64,000 nucleotides of DNA from CAYFKJ01 sp964343605 (GTDB taxonomy: Bacteria; Pseudomonadota; Alphaproteobacteria; UBA2966). The notes under the pieces are model-generated. The model saw only the letters and a program-made list of their open reading frames with translations, was not told where the DNA came from and made no database searches. A program made the translations under genes and the position numbers. The stretch covers positions 248,001-312,000 of the forward strand of contig CAYFKJ010000005.1 in the NCBI GenBank assembly GCA_964343605.1, given 5' to 3'. Shown here in pieces: positions 27,421 through 38,067 of the stretch. Position 1 is the first letter of the stretch, and each line of letters opens with the position of its first letter.

Positions 27421-27822
27421 CGTCATTCCCGCGAAGGCGGGAATCCAGGTTTTTGTTTTCTTACAGAAGCTTACACAGAAAAAAAACAACATGGATCCCG
27501 GATCAAGTCCGGGATGACGCTGTGCAGGGTGGATCGTCACCGTCGTCATTCCCGCGAAGGCGGGAATCCAAATTTCTTTTTTCTTTACAGAGGTTTGCGT
27601 GATGCGAAAAAAGACAAAATGAATCCCGGATCAAGTCCGGGATGACGTTGTGGAGGGTGGATCGTCCACGTCGTCATTCCGGCGCATGCCGGAATCCAAT
27701 TTTCTTTGTTTTTCAGACGTTTGTGTTTGACCGAAAGTCATCATGGATCCCGGATCAAGTCCGGGATGACGCTGGAGCGGGCGGTTTGTCCCCGGCGTCA
27801 TTCATGCGCATGCCGAAATCCA
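27421..27822. repeat. Extragenic palindrome array, ~125-bp tandem units
   Basis: The gene-free stretch 27382-27837 holds alternating palindromes. Type A (GTCATTCCCGCGAAGGCGGG, then AATCCA) starts at 27421, 27544, 27672 and 27796, the last two diverged. Type B (ATGGATCCCGGATCAAGTCC, then GGGATGACG) starts at 27491, 27619 and 27743. The AT-rich sequences between A and B resemble one another (TTTTCTTACAGA-like), so the true unit is about 123-128 bp and occurs three times plus a partial fourth. These sequences resemble REP-like extragenic elements common in alphaproteobacteria. Confidence 0.85.
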
Positions 27823-27837
27823 GGGTTCATTATCCCT

Positions 27838-28980
27838 TCACCAACCCAATTGCCGGGACGCCAAGTCCTTCATGATTTCCTCGGTGCCGCCGCCGATGGT
27901 CAGCACCTTGGTTTCGCGGAAAATTCGTTCGACCTTGGTGCCTTTCATATAACCGGCGCCGCCGAAGATCTGCACCGCTTCCGAGGCGCAGTAACTCATG
28001 GTTTCGGTGGCGAGGTTCTTCAGCATGCAGATCTCGGCGATGGCGTGCTCGCCCTGGTCGAGCCGCCAGGCCATGCTTTCCAGATAGGCCTTGAGGGCAT
28101 TGATCCGGGTTGCCATGTCGATGAGCTTGTGACGAATGACCTGGTGCTTGATCAACGGCTTTCCGAAGGTCTCGCGCTGTTTGGCATATTCGAGCGATTC
28201 CTCATAGGCGCACTTGGACATGCCGTAGGCCATGCCGGCAATACCGAAGCGCTCGGAATTGAAGTTGAGCATGATGCCCTGGAAGCCGGCGTTCTCGGCG
28301 CCGATCAGGTTTTCCACCGGCACCCGGCAATCGTCGAAGTAGAGCGTCGCGGTGTCGGACGAATGCCAACCCATCTTTTCCAGCTTGGTGCGCGTGAAAC
28401 CGGGCGTATCGCGCTCGATCAGCAAGAGTGAGACGCCGCCCATGCCCTCGCCGCCGGTGCGCACGGCGACGGTATAGTAATCGGCGTTGAAGCCGCCGGT
28501 AATGAAGGTCTTGGAGCCGTTGACGATGTAGTCGTCGCCGTCCCGCACCGCGCGCGTCTTGAGGTTTGCGACATCGGATCCGCCGCCCGGTTCGGTGATG
28601 CAGAGCGCGGCGAGCTTGTGTCCGGAAAGAATTTCCGGAACCACGGTTTGCTTGATGCGGTCGCTGCCCAGCGCCACCAGCGGCGGCGTGGCGATATTGT
28701 GGGCCGCCAGGGCGGCGCTGACCCCGCCTGCGCCGGTGCGGCCGATTTCCTCGTGGAAGATGATCTGGTGAAAAAGATCGGTATCGACCCCGCCCAGTTC
28801 CTCCGGATAGCCCATGCCGCGCACCCCGATCTCGGCGGTCTTGACGAAGAACTCACGGGGGATTTCACCGGCTTCCTCCCAATCGTCGACGTTGGGCATG
28901 ATTTCGTTGTCGACAAAACGGCGGAGCTGGTCGCGGAAGGCCTCGTGCTCCTGGGTGTAGTACTGTGACATGGCGTTCAT
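27838..28980 (-). CDS. Acyl-CoA dehydrogenase (last gene of the atu/liu-like operon)
   Basis: 380 residues of standard acyl-CoA dehydrogenase (LCITEPGGGSDVANLKT; VQIFGGAGYMKGTKVERIFRETKV). The C-terminal MCAD-type glutamate is missing (TIGGGTEEIMK); E243 in NSERF of helix G is the likely base, as in isovaleryl-CoA dehydrogenase. It lies 25 bases downstream of the biotin carboxylase gene on the same strand. A second ATG three codons in is possible. The substrate may be isovaleryl-CoA or another branched acyl-CoA; sequence alone does not decide. Confidence 0.9.
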   Translation of the reverse strand: MNAMSQYYTQEHEAFRDQLRRFVDNEIMPNVDDWEEAGEIPREFFVKTAEIGVRGMGYPEELGGVDTDLFHQIIFHEEIGRTGAGGVSAALAAHNIATPPLVALGSDRIKQTVVPEILSGHKLAALCITEPGGGSDVANLKTRAVRDGDDYIVNGSKTFITGGFNADYYTVAVRTGGEGMGGVSLLLIERDTPGFTRTKLEKMGWHSSDTATLYFDDCRVPVENLIGAENAGFQGIMLNFNSERFGIAGMAYGMSKCAYEESLEYAKQRETFGKPLIKHQVIRHKLIDMATRINALKAYLESMAWRLDQGEHAIAEICMLKNLATETMSYCASEAVQIFGGAGYMKGTKVERIFRETKVLTIGGGTEEIMKDLASRQLGW

Positions 28981-29005
28981 ATTGGGGGGCTCCGGGTCTC
29001 GTTCG

Positions 29006-30961
<1,956 letters not shown>

Positions 30962-30965
30962 GCGT

Positions 30966-31793
30966 TCAGGCTCCCTCGCCGCTTGAATTCCAGTCGGGTT
31001 TGCGCTTTTCGATGAAGGCGCGCATACCTTCCGTGCCCTCCGGCCCGCGGGCGGAAACCGCGAACATCTCCGCCGCGGCGTCCAGCAACTGCTCCAACGG
31101 TTCGATGCCGACATCCAGCATCAGGCGCTTGGTCATGGCGTTGGCCCCGGGCGCGCAGCGCGCCACGCGCTTCAAAGTCGCGGCGAGGGCCTCTTCCAGT
31201 TCGGCGTCACCGCCGTGAACCTCGTGGACGATGCCGAGGTCGCGGGCCGCCTCGGCGTCGATGGCAAGACCGCTGAGTGCGAAACGCCTGGCTTGCGTCA
31301 AGCCAATGCGCTGCACCACGAATGGAGCGATCTGAGCCGGGGGCAGGCCGAGGCCGGTTTCCGGCAAGGCGAAGCTGGCGTTGCCGTGGGCGAGCGCGAT
31401 GTCGGAGACGCAGACGAGGCCGAAGCCGCCGCCCCGAACCGCGCCCTCGACAATGGCGATGACGGTTTGCGGGGCGTTGTTGGCGGCGGTGATCATCCGG
31501 CCAAAGCGCCGGTTGAAAGCTTGCAGGGCATCGTCCTCGCCCTCGGCGGGAGCCAGGGCCGACGACATATCCTTGATGTCGCCGCCGGAGCAGAAATTGC
31601 CCTCTGCGCCCCGCATCACGACGGTACGGACGCCGAGCTCGGCAAGGGCGGCAAAGACCATCTCGAGCTCATTGACCATGGCGTTGTTCATGGCGTTTCG
31701 AGTCTTGGGACGGTTCAGCGTGAGAAACAGCACACCGTCCTCGAGACGGAGATCAAGCGTGTGGCAATCGGGTAAATGGGCGGCGTCAGTCAC
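30966..31793 (-). CDS. Enoyl-CoA hydratase family protein (AtuE/LiuC position)
   Basis: 275 residues of crotonase fold: LFLTLNRPKTRNAMN, oxyanion-hole FCSGGDIKDM, and AIVEGAVRGGGFGLVCVSDIALA with LPETGLGLPPAQIAPFVVQRIG. One of the two hydratase glutamates is visible (PETG); the other position reads GGGFG, so the usual E is absent, as in methylglutaconyl-type hydratases. By position it would hydrate 3-methylglutaconyl-CoA or its isohexenyl homologue. GTG at 31793 has AAGGGGAA upstream and overlaps the dehydrogenase stop by eight bases, indicating coupling. Confidence 0.85.
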   Translation of the reverse strand: MTDAAHLPDCHTLDLRLEDGVLFLTLNRPKTRNAMNNAMVNELEMVFAALAELGVRTVVMRGAEGNFCSGGDIKDMSSALAPAEGEDDALQAFNRRFGRMITAANNAPQTVIAIVEGAVRGGGFGLVCVSDIALAHGNASFALPETGLGLPPAQIAPFVVQRIGLTQARRFALSGLAIDAEAARDLGIVHEVHGGDAELEEALAATLKRVARCAPGANAMTKRLMLDVGIEPLEQLLDAAAEMFAVSARGPEGTEGMRAFIEKRKPDWNSSGEGA

Positions 31794-32955
31794 GTTTCTT
31801 GTTCCCCTTACCGGGAAGTGTGCCGTCAAGCTTGGCGATGATACCGAGCATGATCTCGTCCGCACCGCCGCCGATGGAGCCCAGCCGCGAATCCCTCAGG
31901 TAGCGGTTGACGTCGCTTTCCCACATGTAGCCCATGCCGCCGTGGAACTGGACGCAGGCGTCGGCCACCTCGCGGGAAAGACGGCCGCACTTGAGCTTGG
32001 CCATGGAGGCGAGGCGGGTGACGTTTTCGCCGCCGATGTATTGCTCCACGGCCTGATAGACCAAGGCGCGCAGGCTTTCGACCTCTGTCGCCAGTTCGGC
32101 CAGGCGGAAGTGGACGACCTGGTTGTCGAGGATGGGCTGGCCGAAGGTCTGGCGGTTGCGGGTGTAGTCGATGGTGACGTCCATGGTCATTTCCATGGCT
32201 TTGAGGCTGGCCGCAGCGGCCCACAGGCGTTCTTCCTGGAACTGCAGCATCTGGTACATGAAGCCCGCGTTTTCGTCGCCGATGCGGTTGCTTTGCGGCA
32301 CCCGCACGTCTTCGAAGAACAACTCCGCGGTGTCGGACGAGGCCATGCCCAGTTTCTTGAGCTTGCGTCCGCGCACAACGCCGGGGGCGTCCATCGGCAC
32401 CATGATCAGGGATTTGTTCTGATGCGGCTTGCCGTCCGAGGTGTTGGCCAGAAGGCAGACCCAGTCGGCCTGATGGCCGTTGGTGATGAAGATCTTGGAG
32501 CCGTTGATGACGTAATCGTCGCCATCCTTCACCGCCTTGGTCTTGATGCCGGAGACGTCCGAACCCGCGCCCGGTTCGGTGACGCCGATGCAGCCGACGG
32601 CGTCGCCCGATATGGCGGGACGGAGGAATTCCTCCTTCAATTCGTGTGAGCCGAAGCGCGCCAGCGCGGGCGTGCACATGTCGGTCTGCACGCCGATGGC
32701 CATGGGCACGCCGCCGCAGCGTACGCGACCCAACTCCTCCGTCATCACCATGCCGTAGGAGTAATCGAGCCCGGAGCCGCCGTATTCCTCGGGCTTGGTG
32801 ATGCCGAGGAGACCCGCGTCGCCCATCTTCTTGAACAGCTCGTGGGCGGGGAAGATCTCCTCCTCCTCCCACTGGTCGACGTGCGGATTGATCTCGTTGT
32901 CGACGAAGCGCGCCACGGAGCGGCGGATTTCGTCGTGTTCGGTGGTGAATTGCAT
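31786..32955 (-). CDS. Acyl-CoA dehydrogenase (AtuD/LiuA position)
   Basis: 389 residues. Signatures: CIGVTEPGAGSDVSGIKTK, QFHGGMGYMWESDVNRYLRDSRL. The base is E242 in QEERL of helix G; the C-terminal site reads SIGGGADEIM, without glutamate. This is the isovaleryl-CoA / citronellyl-CoA dehydrogenase type. The ATG at 32955 follows AGGAG by seven bases. It lies between the carboxyltransferase and hydratase genes exactly as atuD or liuA relatives do. Whether its substrate is citronellyl-CoA, isovaleryl-CoA or another branched acyl-CoA is unresolved. Confidence 0.88.
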   Translation of the reverse strand: MQFTTEHDEIRRSVARFVDNEINPHVDQWEEEEIFPAHELFKKMGDAGLLGITKPEEYGGSGLDYSYGMVMTEELGRVRCGGVPMAIGVQTDMCTPALARFGSHELKEEFLRPAISGDAVGCIGVTEPGAGSDVSGIKTKAVKDGDDYVINGSKIFITNGHQADWVCLLANTSDGKPHQNKSLIMVPMDAPGVVRGRKLKKLGMASSDTAELFFEDVRVPQSNRIGDENAGFMYQMLQFQEERLWAAAASLKAMEMTMDVTIDYTRNRQTFGQPILDNQVVHFRLAELATEVESLRALVYQAVEQYIGGENVTRLASMAKLKCGRLSREVADACVQFHGGMGYMWESDVNRYLRDSRLGSIGGGADEIMLGIIAKLDGTLPGKGNKKRD

Positions 32956-32965
32956 GAACTTACTC

Positions 32966-34585
32966 CTAACCGCGGGCGACGCCGAAGCTGTTGGGGTGGG
33001 TGACGCGAACCTGCGCTTCGCGGGCGACCGATAGGGCGAAGCCGATGACGCGGCGCGAATCGCGGGGATCAATGATACCGTCGTCCCACAGACGCGCCGT
33101 GGCGGCCAGGGCGCCGCTTTCCTTTTCCGTGCGGTCGATGATCGACTGGCCCATGGCCTTGACGGCGTTCTCGTCGAGCTCGAGGCCGTCGCGTTCGAAT
33201 TTGGCGCGGGTGATAATCTCCATGACCATGGCGGCCTGCTCCCCGCCCATCACGGCGATCCTGGAATTGGGCCAGGAGAAGACGAAGCGGGGATCGTAGG
33301 ACCGCCCGCACATGCCGTAGTTGCCCGCGCCGAAGGAGCCGCCGGTCATCAGGGTGACCTTGGGCACGGGTGCGTTGGCCACGGCCTGGATCATCTTGGA
33401 GCCGTGTTTGACCATGCCGCCCGATTCGGAATCCTGGCCGACCATGTAGCCCGTCGTGTTCTGCAGGAACACCAGGGGCGTGTCGGACTGGCTGCAGAGC
33501 TGGATGAACTGTGTCGCCTTGACCGAGTCCTCGGGCATGATCGGGCCGTTGTTGCCGATGATGCCGCAGGCGTGGCCTTCGATGCGGGCGTGGCCGCAAA
33601 CCGTGTTGGGACCGTAGAGCGGTTTGAAATCGGTGAAGTCGGAACCGTCCACCAGCCGCGCGATCAATTCGCGCACCTCGTAGGGTTTGCGGTAATCGAC
33701 CGGTACCAGGCCGCACAATTCGTCGATGTTATGGATCGGGTCCTCGAAGTCCCGTGCCTCGCGTCCACCAACGTCGCGGTTCCAGTTGAGGCGGGAGACG
33801 ACCTCACGCGCCTGGGCGACGGCGTCGGCGTCATTTTCCGCCAGGTATTCCGCCGTGCCGGCCAGGGTGGCGTGCATTTCCGCGCCGCCGAGGTCCTCGT
33901 CGTTGGTTTCCTCGCCGGTGGCCGCCTTCACCAAAGGCGGGCCGCCGAGGAAGACCTTGGCCCGGCCCCGCACCATGATGTTGTAATCCGACATACCCGG
34001 CATATAGGCGCCGCCGGCGGTGGAGGAGCCGTGCACAACGGTGATGATGGGCAGCCCGGCCGCCGACAGATAGGCGAGGTTGGCGAAAATCTTGCCGCCC
34101 TCGACGAAGATTTCGGACTGGTACAGCAGGTTGGCCCCGGCGCTCTCGATCAGGTTGATGACCGGCAGCTTGTTCTTCAGCGCGATTTCCTGGGCGCGCA
34201 GGCTCTTCTTTAGGCCCATCGGCGTGATGGCGCCGCCCTTGATGCCGGAATCGCTGGCCGTGATCAAGCAGCGCGTCCCCGAAACGTATCCGATGCCGAC
34301 GATGTTGTTGCCGCCCGCAATGTTCTTGTCGCCGTCGTCGTCGTGCATCTTGTAGCCGGCCAGGGTCGAGAGCTCGACGAAGGGCGCGCCGCGGTCCAGC
34401 AACAGGGCGACGCGCTCACGAGGCAGCAACTGGCCGCGTTCATGGAAGCGCTCCCGGCGGCTGGCGGAATTGTCCCGCACCTTCTGCTCCAGCCCCCGGA
34501 ATTCCTCGATCAGGCCGAGCATAGCGCTCCGGTTGGCCGCAAATTCCTCGGACGCCGGGTCCAATGATGTTTCCAGTACCGCCAA
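32966..34585 (-). CDS. Acyl-CoA carboxylase carboxyltransferase (beta) subunit, AtuC-like
   Basis: 539 residues of crotonase-type carboxyltransferase, N and C halves: GGAITPMGLKKSLRAQEIAL, GSSTAGGAYMPGMSDYNIMV, and TGGSFGAGNYGMCGRSYDPRF with NSRIAVMGGEQAA. The GGTYYP and LPRQ-VFPD segments I associate with methylcrotonyl-CoA carboxylase (LiuB/MccB) are replaced by GGAITP and LLYQSEIFVEGG, which as I recall are features of AtuC, the geranyl-CoA carboxylase beta subunit of about 538 residues. It transfers CO2 from biotin on the alpha subunit (29006-30961). Assignment to AtuC rather than MCC needs a tree. Confidence 0.85.
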   Translation of the reverse strand: MAVLETSLDPASEEFAANRSAMLGLIEEFRGLEQKVRDNSASRRERFHERGQLLPRERVALLLDRGAPFVELSTLAGYKMHDDDGDKNIAGGNNIVGIGYVSGTRCLITASDSGIKGGAITPMGLKKSLRAQEIALKNKLPVINLIESAGANLLYQSEIFVEGGKIFANLAYLSAAGLPIITVVHGSSTAGGAYMPGMSDYNIMVRGRAKVFLGGPPLVKAATGEETNDEDLGGAEMHATLAGTAEYLAENDADAVAQAREVVSRLNWNRDVGGREARDFEDPIHNIDELCGLVPVDYRKPYEVRELIARLVDGSDFTDFKPLYGPNTVCGHARIEGHACGIIGNNGPIMPEDSVKATQFIQLCSQSDTPLVFLQNTTGYMVGQDSESGGMVKHGSKMIQAVANAPVPKVTLMTGGSFGAGNYGMCGRSYDPRFVFSWPNSRIAVMGGEQAAMVMEIITRAKFERDGLELDENAVKAMGQSIIDRTEKESGALAATARLWDDGIIDPRDSRRVIGFALSVAREAQVRVTHPNSFGVARG

Positions 34586-34588
34586 TTT

Positions 34589-35458
34589 CTACTCCTCCTG
34601 ATCCAATACGCGCGGCTTCTCTGCACGATGAAATCCGTTATAGGGTTTTGAACGGTCATGATCGGCGGCTTCCCATAGCGACGTGCCGAGAATGACGCCG
34701 CCGTCGATGCGCACCGTGCTGCCCGTGATAAACGAGGCGCCTTCCGACAACAGGAAGGTGATAGTCGCGCTGACCTCAGATTCCGTGCCGACCCGCTTGA
34801 GGGGAACCTCGGCGGGCAGTTTGGGAATGAGTGCCTTGACGGCTCCGTCATAGGTGTCCATGCCCGAGGAAATGATCCAGCCGGGCGCCACCGCGTTGAC
34901 GCGGACGCCGGCCGCCGCCCATTCGAAGGCCATCGTGCGCGTCAGGTTTTCCATGCCGGCGCGGGCGGCGCCCGAATGCCCCATACCCGGCATACCCCGC
35001 CACATATCGGCGATCATATTGACGACGGCGCCGCCGTTGTCAGCCATGGACTGGCTGAAAACTTCCCGGGCCATCAAGAACCCACCCGTGAGGTTCGTCG
35101 CGACAACAGCATCGAAGCCCTTCTTGCTGATGCCTGTCAGGGGGCTGGGAAACTGGCCGCCCGCGTTGTTGACCAGCCCGTGGATAGCCCCGTTATCGGC
35201 CACGATGCTCGCCACCGTATCGCGCACGCCGTCTTCGTCGCGAATGTCCGTGCTGCGCCAGCTTGCCTGGCCGCCATCTTCGCTGATTTCCGCGGCTACG
35301 GTCTCCAGTTTTTCCTCGTTTCGGCCGACCAGGACGGTATGCGCCCCCAAGGCCGCCAGTTCGTGGGCGGTGCAGCGGCCGATACCGCTGCCGCCGCCGG
35401 TCACGACGATGGTTTGACCCGAAAAGAGATCGGGTCGAAAGACCGACCGATAGGTCAT
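34589..35458 (-). CDS. SDR-family enoyl-CoA reductase-like protein (AtuB/PECR-like)
   Basis: 289 residues with a Rossmann fold: TGGGSGIG (20-27) for NADP(H) and NNAG (97-100). The classical SDR catalytic YxxxK is not present; the site reads HSGAARAG (H161 to G168), with Ser and Arg at the Tyr and Lys positions. That exact segment is typical of peroxisomal trans-2-enoyl-CoA reductase (PECR) and related dienoyl-CoA reductases, which lack the catalytic tyrosine or use it differently. It is first in the leftward operon, where atuB sits in the terpene-use cluster. ATG at 35458 follows GAGGAGG. Probably an NADPH-dependent enoyl-CoA reductase. Confidence 0.8.
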   Translation of the reverse strand: MTYRSVFRPDLFSGQTIVVTGGGSGIGRCTAHELAALGAHTVLVGRNEEKLETVAAEISEDGGQASWRSTDIRDEDGVRDTVASIVADNGAIHGLVNNAGGQFPSPLTGISKKGFDAVVATNLTGGFLMAREVFSQSMADNGGAVVNMIADMWRGMPGMGHSGAARAGMENLTRTMAFEWAAAGVRVNAVAPGWIISSGMDTYDGAVKALIPKLPAEVPLKRVGTESEVSATITFLLSEGASFITGSTVRIDGGVILGTSLWEAADHDRSKPYNGFHRAEKPRVLDQEE

Positions 35459-35525
35459 GTGCCTCCTCAAGGGGACGCGAAATGTTCGGCCCATGGGGAA
35501 TCCAACGGCCGATTGCGTTGACAGT

Positions 35526-35555
35526 ATCCTAGATTGACGTTTACGTTAACGTCAA
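35526..35555 (-). promoter_or_regulatory. MerR (LiuR-type) operator-promoter of the leftward operon
   Basis: A 22-bp palindrome (35534-35555) with a single mismatched pair repeats the element at 12943. Read leftward, it starts with TTGACG (-35, 35550-35555) and is followed after 18 bp by TAGGAT (-10, 35526-35531): the same spacing as the rightward copy. The SDR gene starts about 70 bases downstream. The rightward SCP2 gene on the other side may also be affected, but no -10 box lies at that distance in its direction. Confidence 0.75.
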
Positions 35556-35630
35556 GCTGACTCACAGCGTAATACCCAACCGGCCCTGAAAGTCATCGGA
35601 CTGGGCTTGAACAAAAATGGAGAAAACAAG

Positions 35631-35930
35631 ATGAGCCTGGAATCCGTGACCGAACAGATCCGCGGCAACATGGACGAAGACAGCGGCTTCGGCGCCACGG
35701 TCAAATTCGACTTCGGCGACGACGGCTGGCTGTTTCTGGACGGCGTGAGCGTGCCCAACGTGGTCAACAACGAGGACAACGAAGCCGATTGCACCATTAC
35801 CATCAGTCTGGAGGACTTTGAGTCCATGCTGGGCGGCGACCTCGATCCCACCACGGCTTTCATGATGGGCAAGCTCAAGGTCGACGGCGACATGTCCGTC
35901 GCCATGAAGCTCTCGAGCGTGATGAACTAG
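35631..35930 (+). CDS. SCP2 sterol-carrier-protein domain protein
   Basis: 99 residues. The pattern (GATVKFDFGDDGWLFLDG, CTITISLEDFESMLGGDLDPTTAFMMGKLKVDGDMSVAMKL) is the SCP2 lipid-binding fold, here as a single free-standing domain. It likely binds fatty acyl-CoA or sterol-like lipids and delivers them to the enzymes around it. The ATG at 35631 with GGAG upstream is chosen over the TTG at 35607. It lies across the operator region from the leftward operon and next to a methyltransferase. Confidence 0.88.
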   Translation: MSLESVTEQIRGNMDEDSGFGATVKFDFGDDGWLFLDGVSVPNVVNNEDNEADCTITISLEDFESMLGGDLDPTTAFMMGKLKVDGDMSVAMKLSSVMN

Positions 35931-35957
35931 CCGGAACCCTTCCACCGGACGAAGCCC

Positions 35958-36788
35958 ATGACCGATCATCAGGCCGTCACCCGTCATTACACGCATGGTG
36001 GCCTGCTGACGGCATTTGAGGCCGCCCTTGAGGCTTCGGGCCGGACGATAGCGAACGTCACCATCGACGACCTGGCGCCGGCCGACGAGTTCCACGTCGG
36101 CGGGCGGCGGGCATCGGCGCATCTCATCAATCAACTCGATATTGCACCCGAAAGCCACGTGCTGGATGTCGGTTGCGGCATCGGCGGCACGGCGCGCTTT
36201 ACGGCAGACCGCTTCCGGTGCCGTGTCAGCGGCCTCGATCTCACGCCGGAGTACGTGGAGACGGGCAATGCCCTATGCGGCTGGGTTGGACTGAACAGGC
36301 GTATTGACTTGCACCAGGGCAGCGCCCTCGACATGCCGTTTCCTCCGGACAGCCACGACGGCGGCTACATGATGCACGTCGGCATGAACATCGCGGAGAA
36401 ATCCGATCTGTTCGCTGAAATCCACCGCGTGTTGAAACCGGGCAGCCTGTTTGGCGTCTACGACGTGATGCGGACGGGCGGCGGTGACCTGACCTATCCG
36501 TTGCCATGGGCGTCCGACGCAGATTTCAGTTTCGTCGAAACGCTGGAGGTCTATGAGAGCGCTTTGGCGGACGCCGGTTTCGATGTCGTGAACGTCCGAG
36601 AGCGCGGTGAGTTCGCGCTCGAATTCTTCAAGGAATTGCGCGCCGCCGCTGCTGCTTCCGGACCTCAGCCTCTGGGCTTGCATATCGTGCTCGGCGAGAC
36701 CGCCGCCGTGAAAATCAAGAATCTGGTCGGCAACATTACGGCAGGACATATCGCCCCTGTCGAAATGATTGCCAAAAAGCGCATTTGA
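35958..36788 (+). CDS. Class I SAM-dependent methyltransferase
   Basis: 276 residues. SAM-binding motif I is HVLDVGCGIGGTARFTADRF; later signatures are VSGLDLTPEYVE (motif II) and GSLFGVYDVMRTG (post-motif). The C-terminal GLHIVLGETAAVKIKNLVGNITAG segment resembles small-molecule or sarcosine-type methyltransferases, but the acceptor is not visible. It starts 27 bases after the SCP2 gene and shares the strand, so co-transcription is likely. Confidence 0.8.
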   Translation: MTDHQAVTRHYTHGGLLTAFEAALEASGRTIANVTIDDLAPADEFHVGGRRASAHLINQLDIAPESHVLDVGCGIGGTARFTADRFRCRVSGLDLTPEYVETGNALCGWVGLNRRIDLHQGSALDMPFPPDSHDGGYMMHVGMNIAEKSDLFAEIHRVLKPGSLFGVYDVMRTGGGDLTYPLPWASDADFSFVETLEVYESALADAGFDVVNVRERGEFALEFFKELRAAAAASGPQPLGLHIVLGETAAVKIKNLVGNITAGHIAPVEMIAKKRI

Positions 36789-36804
36789 GCAGTTCCTCAC
36801 TTGC

Positions 36805-36824
36805 ATATTAGAATTATCTAATAT
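36805..36824. promoter_or_regulatory. AT-rich palindrome upstream of the rhodanese gene
   Basis: ATATTAGA (36805-36812) and TCTAATAT (36817-36824) are exact reverse complements around ATTA, 34 bases before the rhodanese start. The half-site TCTAATATA also occurs in the permease/thioredoxin divergent region at 3980-3988. It could bind the SoxR-type ArsR repressor or another dimer. Neither protein has been tested here. Confidence 0.45.
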
Positions 36825-36857
36825 ATAAACCTTCCCACTTTTCGGGAGGGGAAGCAA

Positions 36858-37169
36858 ATGAACGGTATTTCTGAAATTGACGCTGTGACGACGGCGGGTT
36901 GGCTCGAAGCGGGTTCGGCCCTGCTTGTCGACGTGCGTGAGCCTCATGAGCATGCGCAGGAGCATATCGGCGGTGCGGCGCTCATGCCGCTGTCCCGGTT
37001 CAGTCCGGCGGAATTCGCCTGGGACCAACGCATCGTCGTGCATTGCGCCACCGGTATCCGCAGCGCCCAGGTCGTCCAATTCCTGGCCGCCCAGGGCTAT
37101 GCCGACGTGCACAACATGTCAGGCGGCATCCTGAGCTGGAAGCAGGCGGGATTGGCCACCGCTCCCTAA
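36858..37169 (+). CDS. Single-domain rhodanese-like sulfurtransferase
   Basis: 103 residues. LLVDVREPHEHAQEHIGGAALMPL is the CH2A-like region, and the active-site loop HCATGIRSA carries the cysteine C63 that holds persulfide. Small cytoplasmic rhodaneses transfer sulfane sulfur to thiols such as TusA/DsrE-type proteins. GGGAGGGG upstream of the ATG gives a strong start. The AT-rich palindrome upstream may link its control to the SoxR-type sulfur regulon at the left end; that connection is a guess. Confidence 0.88.
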   Translation: MNGISEIDAVTTAGWLEAGSALLVDVREPHEHAQEHIGGAALMPLSRFSPAEFAWDQRIVVHCATGIRSAQVVQFLAAQGYADVHNMSGGILSWKQAGLATAP

Positions 37170-37173
37170 CCGC

Positions 37174-38022
37174 CTATTCCGAAATCTTCGCCCTGCCGTT
37201 GTCGATGACGACATTGCCGCGTTCGGCAACGCGGCAGCGGAAGGAAACGGTATCGCCGTCGCGCCACAGATCCGTGACAATGCTTTCGCCCGGGAAGACC
37301 GGCGAGGAGAAGCGCACGTCGATCTCCGTCAGCTTCGCCGGATCGTAGTCGCAATAGGTCTTCAGAACGGCCCGGCCGGCATTCCCGTAGGTGCAAAGCC
37401 CGTGCAGGATCGGCCGGGGAAAGCCCGCGGCGGCGGCGAAGTCGGGGTCGGAATGCAGCGGGTTGCGGTCGCCCGAAAGGCGGTAGATCAACGCCGCCTG
37501 GGGCAGCGTGGCAAAGGTACAGCTCTCGTCCGGCTCGCGGTCCGGGATTGTATGGGGTGCGGGCGAGGGACCGGACGGGCCGCCGAAACCGCCATCGCCC
37601 CGGGCGAAAATGGTCGAGACGCCAGTGCACAGGGGCTCCTCGGATCCTAGCAGCGTGGTTTTCGTTTCAACCAGGATCAGCGCACCCTTATCCGCACCCT
37701 TGTCGAAGGCCTCCTTCACGCGCACGCGGCTGACGACCGAGGCAGCGGCGGGCAGGGGTTGGTGAATGGTCATGCGCTGCTCGCCATGAACGACCTTGAC
37801 GAGATCGACGTCCGCCTTGTTGAGCCAGGCGTCGGCCCAGGTGACCACCGTCGACATTGTGGGCAGGGCCTTGAGATCCTTCTCGTAGACGAATTGCAAT
37901 TCATCCGTATCCATGGGATCGGCGCCCAGGCCCAGCCCGAGCGCATAGAGCATGGTGTCCCGTTCGTCGTAGGTGCGCTCCGTGGTGGGTCCCTCCAGGG
38001 ACATCAGCTTTTCGTAATCCAT
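37174..38022 (-). CDS. Hydratase-2 (MaoC-like) enoyl-CoA hydratase
   Basis: 282 residues forming a double hot-dog: an N-terminal degenerate half (to about 150) and a C-terminal half with the hydratase-2 motif YRLSGDRNPLHSDPDFAAAAGFPRPILHGLC. The catalytic pair D185 and H190 is five residues apart, as in human peroxisomal MFE-2 (D510/H515). It makes (3R)-hydroxyacyl-CoA from 2-enoyl-CoA, the stereochemistry used in branched-chain and sterol side-chain oxidation. It is convergent with the rhodanese gene. Confidence 0.85.
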   Translation of the reverse strand: MDYEKLMSLEGPTTERTYDERDTMLYALGLGLGADPMDTDELQFVYEKDLKALPTMSTVVTWADAWLNKADVDLVKVVHGEQRMTIHQPLPAAASVVSRVRVKEAFDKGADKGALILVETKTTLLGSEEPLCTGVSTIFARGDGGFGGPSGPSPAPHTIPDREPDESCTFATLPQAALIYRLSGDRNPLHSDPDFAAAAGFPRPILHGLCTYGNAGRAVLKTYCDYDPAKLTEIDVRFSSPVFPGESIVTDLWRDGDTVSFRCRVAERGNVVIDNGRAKISE

Positions 38023-38067
38023 CTTTCGTCCAAACCTTTCCTGCCCGAACCAAACCCAGTTTATTGA

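Noticed and set aside
27421..27822. Possible CRISPR array
   Set aside because: The repeats are two different palindromes that alternate, the intervals between them are similar to each other instead of unique, and no cas gene is nearby.
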